From JAZIHH01 sp036678685 (GTDB lineage Bacteria; Bacillota; UBA4882; UBA10575), in assembly GCA_036678685.1 (NCBI GenBank), contig JAZIHH010000020.1, positions 1 through 64,000 on the forward strand: a DNA stretch of 64,000 nucleotides, given 5' to 3'. Of this stretch, positions 59,763 to 64,000 are shown piece after piece. The notes under the pieces are model-generated. The model was not told where the DNA came from. It worked only from the letters and a program-made list of their open reading frames with translations, and made no database searches. Each line of letters starts with the position of its first letter. The stretch's first letter is position 1. Made by a program: the position numbers and the translations under genes.

Positions 59763-60446
59763 ATGAACAGGAAGAGATTTGCCCGGTATCTTATTTTATT
59801 TTTCCCCGTTGTCTTGGGGATTTTGTTTCTGCACCCGGTTACGGGTTCCCCGGAAGACGGAGGAATTTATATGGCTTTACCCGGCCGGTTTTTTTTGGTG
59901 GATGCCGATGAGAACCGGATCCCCGATCATCTGGGATTTTCCGTATGGGTCAACGGCGAGTATGCCGGGGACAAGTTTTGGCTGTGCGGTGAATTGCAGG
60001 CGATGGTCGGGCGAAAATGGCAGACTGTGGCTTATACGGCCAAGGAATTTTCCTGGCCGGGAGAGCCTGTGGAGGCCGTCATCTATTTTTACGGAGGAGA
60101 GATCAAACGGCTTAAGCAGAACGGTCCTTTTCGCCTGCAGTTGCAGTTGAAAGGGGTAAATGTGGAACAGCAGGAATTTGCGGGATTTTCCCCTTCTTAT
60201 CAGTATAGAAGCTTCGAACGTTCGGATCTGGTTTTGACCGGTGGGAAAGCAGTGAGAACCTCTGAGGTGGTGGCCGGGGTGGAACAGTGGGCTAAGCGAA
60301 ACGGTATGGTTTTAGGGGATTTGGAGGAAATCACTTTTAGTTTCGACCGTTGGCGTCTGGATTTTGCCGGGACGCGCCGGGAGCCGCCCCGCCGGGTATG
60401 GGTGGAATCCGGAGGGGAAATCAGCTGGGTGGAGAAAATAAGATAA
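59763..60446 (+). CDS. exported protein of unknown function
   Basis: An N-terminal signal (NRKRFARYLILFFPVVLGILFLHPVTG) leads to about 200 residues rich in beta strands. GRFFLVDADENRIPDHLGFSV looks like a Ca-binding or EF-hand-like 'DADENRIPD' turn that recurs in secreted repeat proteins. The last part carries EWAKR-type and FDRWRLDFAG stretches. I recognise no family. AAGGAGG precedes the ATG, and a strong terminator follows, so it is a real gene, probably secreted or lipid-free on the surface. Confidence 0.6.
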   Translation: MNRKRFARYLILFFPVVLGILFLHPVTGSPEDGGIYMALPGRFFLVDADENRIPDHLGFSVWVNGEYAGDKFWLCGELQAMVGRKWQTVAYTAKEFSWPGEPVEAVIYFYGGEIKRLKQNGPFRLQLQLKGVNVEQQEFAGFSPSYQYRSFERSDLVLTGGKAVRTSEVVAGVEQWAKRNGMVLGDLEEITFSFDRWRLDFAGTRREPPRRVWVESGGEISWVEKIR

Positions 60447-60451
60447 GGAGC

Positions 60452-60479
60452 AAAAATTCGGGTTTTCCCGAATTTTTTT
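60452..60479 (+). terminator. rho-independent terminator
   Basis: AAAAATTCGGG (60452-60462) pairs with CCCGAATTTTT (from 60467), with a TTTT loop and a run of seven T. Confidence 0.9.
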
Positions 60480-60552
60480 GTCGCAGTTCAGAAGCAGGAG
60501 GAAAACCCGGAACGTAATGCGAAGATATAATACGGCAAAGGAGGGTTGCCCG

Positions 60553-61875
60553 ATGGATCTCTTCCGGGCCGCCGGTGAAGCGCAAAGGAAAAAAGAGGCC
60601 CCTCTGGCCGTGAGGATGCGCCCCAAGACGCTGGAGGAATTCGCCGGTCAAGAAGAAATCCTGGGCCCGGGGAAACTTTTACGCCGGGCTATCGAAGCCG
60701 ACCGGTTGAGTTCGATGATTCTATACGGGCCCCCGGGGTCCGGTAAGACCACCCTGGCGTTGCTGATTGCCGGGTATACCAAGGCCCATTTTGAAAGGGT
60801 AAATGCGGTGACGGCCGGGGTGGCCGAAGTACGGGAAGTGATCCGCGCCGCCGGGGAGCGGCTGGCGCTTTACCGGCAAAAGACGATTGTCTTCATTGAC
60901 GAAATTCACCGTTTTAACAAGGCACAGCAGGATGCCTTGTTGCCGGCGGTGGAAGAGGGGACGATTTTGCTCATCGGGGCGACCACGGAGAATCCTTATT
61001 ACCAATTAACTGCCCCTTTGTTGTCGCGGTGCCGGGTTTTCCGCCTCTCGGCCCTGAAAAAGGAAGACTTGCGGGCCATCGTCGAACGGGCTCTGGCCGA
61101 CCGGGAGAACGGGTTGGGCGAATACGAGGTGGAACTGACTCCCGAAGCCATGGAACACCTGCTCAAGGTGGCGGCGGGTGACGCGCGGACGGCATTGAAC
61201 GGCCTGGAATTGGCGGTTTTAAGCACGGAACCGTCCGCCGGCAACAAGCGGCTGATCACACCGGAGATCATCGCCGATTCGGTACAGCAACGCGTGCTCC
61301 GTTATGACAAGGACGGAGATGAACATTATGATACTATTTCCGCGTTTATTAAATCCATACGCGGTTCGGACCCGGATGCGGCCGTGTTTTATCTCGCCCG
61401 TATGCTGGAGGCCGGGGAGGACCCGCGTTTTATCGCCCGGCGCATGATTATTTCCGCCGCCGAGGACATCGGCAATGCCGACCCCCGGGCGCTGACAGTG
61501 GCGGTGGCCGCCGCCCAGGCCCTGGAAATGGTGGGCCTTCCGGAAGGCCGGATTCCTTTGGCCCAGGCTACCCTTTACCTGGCGACCGCACCCAAGTCCA
61601 ACGCGGCGTATTGGGCCATTAACCGGGCGGCGGAAGATGTAAAAAATGAAGAGACAGGCGGTGTCCCCCGGCACCTGCGGGACAGTTCGCACCCGGGAAC
61701 CAAAGCCATGGGCCACGGCAAGGGGTATCTTTATCCCCACGATTTTCCCGGACATTATGTAGAACAACAGTATCTCCCCGACCGCCTGCAGGGGAGAGTT
61801 TATTATGAGCCGGCGGATCAGGGGTATGAGAAAGAAATCCGGCGGCGCTTGGCCGCATGGCGAAATAACAATTGA
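60553..61875 (+). CDS. rarA: replication-associated recombination protein A (RarA/MgsA)
   Basis: An AAA+ ATPase of the clamp-loader clade that acts at stalled replication forks. Motifs are RMRPKTLEEFAGQEEILG, LYGPPGSGKTTLALLIA (Walker A), TIVFIDEIHRFNKAQQDALL (Walker B), LIGATTENPYYQLTAPLLSRC (sensor 1) and GDARTALNGLELA (sensor 2). The C-terminal tetramerisation domain contains DPRFIARRMIISAAEDIGNADP and KAMGHGKGYLYPHDFPGHY. The ATG at 60553 follows AAAGGAGGG. The argF promoter overlaps its last codons. Confidence 0.94.
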   Translation: MDLFRAAGEAQRKKEAPLAVRMRPKTLEEFAGQEEILGPGKLLRRAIEADRLSSMILYGPPGSGKTTLALLIAGYTKAHFERVNAVTAGVAEVREVIRAAGERLALYRQKTIVFIDEIHRFNKAQQDALLPAVEEGTILLIGATTENPYYQLTAPLLSRCRVFRLSALKKEDLRAIVERALADRENGLGEYEVELTPEAMEHLLKVAAGDARTALNGLELAVLSTEPSAGNKRLITPEIIADSVQQRVLRYDKDGDEHYDTISAFIKSIRGSDPDAAVFYLARMLEAGEDPRFIARRMIISAAEDIGNADPRALTVAVAAAQALEMVGLPEGRIPLAQATLYLATAPKSNAAYWAINRAAEDVKNEETGGVPRHLRDSSHPGTKAMGHGKGYLYPHDFPGHYVEQQYLPDRLQGRVYYEPADQGYEKEIRRRLAAWRNNN

Positions 61876-61900
61876 TTTCCATTCATGATTATTGTATAAT
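61872..61900 (+). promoter_or_regulatory. sigma-A promoter of argF
   Basis: TTGATT (61872-61877), a 17-base spacer and a perfect TATAAT (61895-61900), overlapping the rarA stop and 32 bases before argF. Confidence 0.75.
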
Positions 61901-61903
61901 CAT
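61885..61903 (+). promoter_or_regulatory. ArgR-like operator over the argF -10 box
   Basis: ATGATTAT-TGT-ATAATCAT is a perfect 8-bp inverted repeat covering the -10 box. It resembles the ARG box (TGAATnnnnATTCA-type palindromes), and repression by arginine-bound ArgR at this place would block polymerase. No second box is evident. Confidence 0.55.
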
Positions 61904-61931
61904 TAACATCTTTTTGATCAGGGGTGGTTGG

Positions 61932-62861
61932 ATGAGAGGATTGAAAGGGCGGGATTTCATTAGTTTAAAAGATTTTACCCCGGAAGAATTGTGGTGCCTG
62001 TTGAAAACAGCCGGCCATTTAAAAAACCGGCATTACCTCGGGGAGAACGAGAAACTGCTGGCCGGAAAGACCCTGGGGATGATTTTTTCCAAATCTTCCA
62101 CCAGAACCAGAGTTTCTTTTGAGGTGGCCATGTACCAGCTGGGCGGGTATGCCCTGTATTTAAAGGCGCAAGATCTTCAGTTGGGACGTGGGGAGACGAT
62201 TGCCGATACAGCCCGGGTTTTCAGCCGCTATCTGGACGGAATCATGATCCGTACCCACGCCCACGAGGAAGTGCTGGAATTGGCCAGATACGCCGATATA
62301 CCGGTGATTAACGGGTTAACGGATCTTCTCCATCCCTGCCAGGCCCTGGCGGATATTTTTACGATCTATGAAAAGAAAGGCCGGGTGGCCGGGTTAAAAC
62401 TGGCGTACATAGGAGACGGTAATAATGTGGCCCATTCTCTGATGTATGGAGGAGCTTTGTTCGGGATGAAAGTCTTCCTCGCCTCGCCTCCCGGTTACCG
62501 GCCGGATCCTTCAGTGGTGGCGGAAGCCGGGGCGCTGGGGGAGAAGACCGGCGGAACAGTCAAGATTGTGGAGGATCCCCGGGAGGCGGCGGAGGGTGCC
62601 GATGCCGTCTATACCGATGTCTGGGTTTCCATGGGGCAGGAGGCCGAACGGGAGCAACGCCTGGCGGCTCTCCGTTCTTACCAGGTGAACCGGGAGTTGA
62701 TGGCTGTGACGAAGGAGGATGCGGTGGTGTTGCACTGCCTGCCGGCGCATAAGGGTGAGGAGATCACGGAGGAGGTTTTTGAGGGGCCGCAGTCAGTGGT
62801 TTTTGATCAGGCGGAGAACAGGCTGCATGTGCAGAAGGCGATTTTGGCGATGTTGTTGTGA
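61932..62861 (+). CDS. argF: ornithine carbamoyltransferase
   Basis: The enzyme makes citrulline from ornithine and carbamoyl phosphate in arginine synthesis. SKSSTRTRVSFEVAM is the carbamoyl-phosphate site, DGIMIRTHAHEEV and HPCQALADIFTIYE follow, and the ornithine side shows YTDVWVSMGQE and VVLHCLPAHKGEEITEEV. The length of 309 residues is typical. The ATG at 61932 follows AGGGGTGG. Its last 46 bases are part of a 76-bp direct repeat that recurs 310 bases downstream. Confidence 0.95.
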   Translation: MRGLKGRDFISLKDFTPEELWCLLKTAGHLKNRHYLGENEKLLAGKTLGMIFSKSSTRTRVSFEVAMYQLGGYALYLKAQDLQLGRGETIADTARVFSRYLDGIMIRTHAHEEVLELARYADIPVINGLTDLLHPCQALADIFTIYEKKGRVAGLKLAYIGDGNNVAHSLMYGGALFGMKVFLASPPGYRPDPSVVAEAGALGEKTGGTVKIVEDPREAAEGADAVYTDVWVSMGQEAEREQRLAALRSYQVNRELMAVTKEDAVVLHCLPAHKGEEITEEVFEGPQSVVFDQAENRLHVQKAILAMLL

Positions 62862-62891
62862 GTGGTGGATTGTGGCGGCAGGAAATGGGCT
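62816..62891. repeat. 76-bp direct repeat, first copy (argF 3' end and flank)
   Basis: Bases 62816-62891 recur exactly at 63126-63201, an offset of 310. The copy spans the last 15 argF codons with stop, a short flank and a GCAGGAAATGGGC arm. The 234 bases between the copies are a highly folded segment. A tandem duplication later truncated, or site-specific insertion at the argF 3' end, would both give this layout. Confidence 0.93.
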
Positions 62892-63099
62892 TGGGAAGCG
62901 TGAACCGCGTCGAATTTCGGCGTTGGCCGGGTGCGGGCGCTCCTCGACATACGCGAGTATAGTCTGCGGTGCGTCCTCCCGGCCGCCTTGAACTTCTCGC
63001 GTCTGACGCTTCCGAATTAGGGCGGAAGATGAGGGTGATGCCCATTTCCTGCGGGGCCACCCGCAACGGCGGGGCGGGAATGGAGGCAAAGGCCGTTGC
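62878..63099. other. highly structured non-coding element
   Basis: Nested perfect inverted repeats: outer 13 bp GCAGGAAATGGGC (62878-62890) with 63040-63052; 8 bp GGAAGCGT (62894-62901) with 63006-63013; 7 bp GGCCGGG (62925-62931) with 62978-62984; and an inner hairpin ATAC-GCGA-GTAT (62949-62960) with a GNRA-type loop. A further 8-bp stem, GCAACGGC (63063-63070) with 63092-63099, follows. No protein-like reading is convincing on either strand. It could be a structured RNA or a small dispersed repeat element. Confidence 0.6.
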
Positions 63100-63125
63100 G
63101 GAGGAATATTGCTTAGGCCGGGACG

Positions 63126-63201
63126 GAACAGGCTGCATGTGCAGAAGGCGATTTTGGCGATGTTGTTGTGAGTGGTGGATTGTGGCGGCAGGAAATGGGC
63201 T
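63126..63201. repeat. 76-bp direct repeat, second copy
   Basis: This is an exact copy of 62816-62891, ending 35 bases before sufC. It repeats the argF C-terminal codons out of context (no argF frame leads into it) and repeats the GCAGGAAATGGGC arm, which could pair with 63040-63052 as an alternative to the first copy. Confidence 0.93.
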
Positions 63202-63235
63202 CATTTATATGAACTTGGCGGGGGTGAGAGCAGGA

Positions 63236-63970
63236 ATGCTGACAGTTGAAGGATTGACGGTTAAAGCAGGGGACAGGATAATCCTGGAAGATATCTCCTT
63301 CACCATCGGTCCCGGGGAGGTTCATATTCTCTTGGGACCGAACGGTTCCGGGAAAAGCACCTTGCTCCGGGCGGTGATGGGCATGGGTGATTTGGAGATC
63401 GTCTCCGGGAAAATAATCTTCAAAGGGGTAGACATCACCCGGTTGTCGGTGGACGAAAGAGCCAGGATGGGCTTGGGCATCGCCGTGCAGAGGTCTCCCG
63501 CCCTGCCCGAGGTGAGGCTGGGGGATTTGGCCGACTTATTGGCGGAGAGATACGGAACCAACTGGCGCAGTTCGTCCCGGGCCCTCAATTGTGATTACCT
63601 TTTGGACCGGGGCTTGCATGAGAATTTTTCCGGGGGAGAGAGTAAACGGGCGGAACTTTTGCAGTTGATGATTCAGAACCCCCAGCTGGTCTTGGTGGAC
63701 GAGCCTGAATCCGGCGTGGATCTGGAGAATATCGCCGTGGTGGGGGAGGCCCTTAATTCGCTGTTAAAAGGGGAGAAGATTAAAGAACGCGCCAAGTCGG
63801 GGTTGATTATTACCCATACCGGTTATATCCTCAACTATGTCAATGCCGACCGGGGTTATGTCATGATCAACGGGCGGCTGGTTTGCGAAGGCAACCCGAG
63901 GGACCTTTTTGAAGTGATTGACAAACGCGGCTTTGAGGGGTGTATGGAATGCGTAACCTGCAAACGGTGA
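63236..63970 (+). CDS. sufC: SufC-type ABC ATPase for Fe-S cluster assembly
   Basis: SufC powers the SufBC(D) scaffold. Walker A is LLGPNGSGKSTLLRAVMG, the Q-loop region reads IAVQRSPALPEVRLGD, the signature is NFSGGESKRAELLQ, Walker B is LVLVDEPESGVDLENI and the H-loop is LIITHTGYILNYV. The spacing and ESGVD are SufC features. The C-terminus ends in CMECVTCKR, an unusual Cys cluster that may bind metal. The ATG at 63236 is 8 bases after GGGGGTGAG. The next gene overlaps its end, as in the two-gene minimal Suf (SMS) systems of anaerobes. Confidence 0.88.
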   Translation: MLTVEGLTVKAGDRIILEDISFTIGPGEVHILLGPNGSGKSTLLRAVMGMGDLEIVSGKIIFKGVDITRLSVDERARMGLGIAVQRSPALPEVRLGDLADLLAERYGTNWRSSSRALNCDYLLDRGLHENFSGGESKRAELLQLMIQNPQLVLVDEPESGVDLENIAVVGEALNSLLKGEKIKERAKSGLIITHTGYILNYVNADRGYVMINGRLVCEGNPRDLFEVIDKRGFEGCMECVTCKR

Positions 63971-64000
63971 TCAAAGAAAGAGCGGAAAAAGCGCTTACGT
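63949..64000 (+). CDS. start of a probable SufB/SufD-like gene (cut by window end)
   Basis: An ATG at 63949, 8 bases after GAGGGG, opens MRNLQTVIKERAEKAL in a frame overlapping the sufC end by 22 bases. A GTG at 63967 is an alternative start. Only 17 codons are visible, so the identity rests on the sufC context. Confidence 0.5.
   Translation, partial: MRNLQTVIKERAEKALT

Noticed and set aside
62868..63204. Protein-coding gene on the reverse strand between argF and sufC
   Set aside because: Long open frames there follow from GC-rich inverted repeats; there is no ribosome site, no hydrophobic pattern and no family motif.

Overview
The window looks like chromosomal DNA of an endospore-forming member of the Bacillota (Firmicutes). 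It carries sigG, spoIIR and spoIIE, two CotF-type coat genes, a SpoIIE/TilS/Hpt/FtsH neighbourhood, sbp and DUF881 genes, and a CIRCE-controlled groESL. Gram-positive-style ribosome binding sites precede most genes. The housekeeping part is fairly GC-rich, with many GGCCGG/CCGG words and frequent GTG and TTG starts. I cannot name the species. A deep Clostridia/Limnochordia-like lineage would fit, including one secreted protein that reads like an outer-membrane beta-barrel, but that is inference.

Region 1 (1-18719) is an AT-rich surface-polysaccharide cluster with the look of acquired DNA. It encodes a membrane 4,6-dehydratase, an initiating sugar-phosphate transferase, a nucleotidyltransferase with an N-terminal helix-turn-helix, an aminotransferase, two GT4-type glycosyltransferases, a UDP-sugar dehydrogenase/epimerase pair, a TupA-type ATP-grasp protein, a FemAB-like acyltransferase, a Wzy-like polymerase, a deacetylase, a Wzz-like chain-length protein and a MurJ/MviN flippase. 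The cluster is decaying. The ATP-grasp gene is frameshifted and fused to a HAD remnant. The dehydrogenase and the Wzz gene have in-frame TAA codons. The flippase is split by an IS256-family element (16147-17537) with a clean 8-bp target duplication. A second, diverged IS end lies at the left edge (1-117).

Region 2 (18808-25486) holds an OsmC-like protein, a small membrane protein and a second, intact sugar-nucleotide operon (SDR epimerase, UDP-glucose dehydrogenase, RmlC-like cupin, RmlB, WecB) with an orphan DUF433 gene inside.

Region 3 (25551-36225) runs sigG-spoIIR behind a sigma-F-like promoter, a PhoPR-type two-component system, rluB, mreB, DUF881, sbp, an unusual thioredoxin-reductase-like flavoprotein without a visible NADPH motif, tlyA, a Gre-like gene behind a promoter plus perfect hairpin, a reverse-strand DUF362 gene, and a structured leader ahead of alaS.

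Region 4 (36290-45553) has alaS, two CotF-family genes, groESL with CIRCE, a heptamer repeat array, the beta-barrel-like protein, a DD-carboxypeptidase and a YkvI-like membrane protein. Region 5 (45559-61875) has spoIIE behind a 21-bp-spacer promoter typical of Spo0A control, then tilS, ftsH, an LCP protein, a ComB-family phosphatase, a diguanylate cyclase, a membrane pseudokinase, hpt, a guaA whose glutaminase nucleophile Cys is replaced by Gly, a one-domain starch-binding protein, a stand-alone receiver, an exported unknown and rarA. Region 6 (61872-64000) has argF behind a promoter overlapped by an ArgR-like palindrome. It is followed by a 76-bp direct repeat bracketing a highly structured 234-bp segment, then sufC and the start of a probable sufB/D gene.
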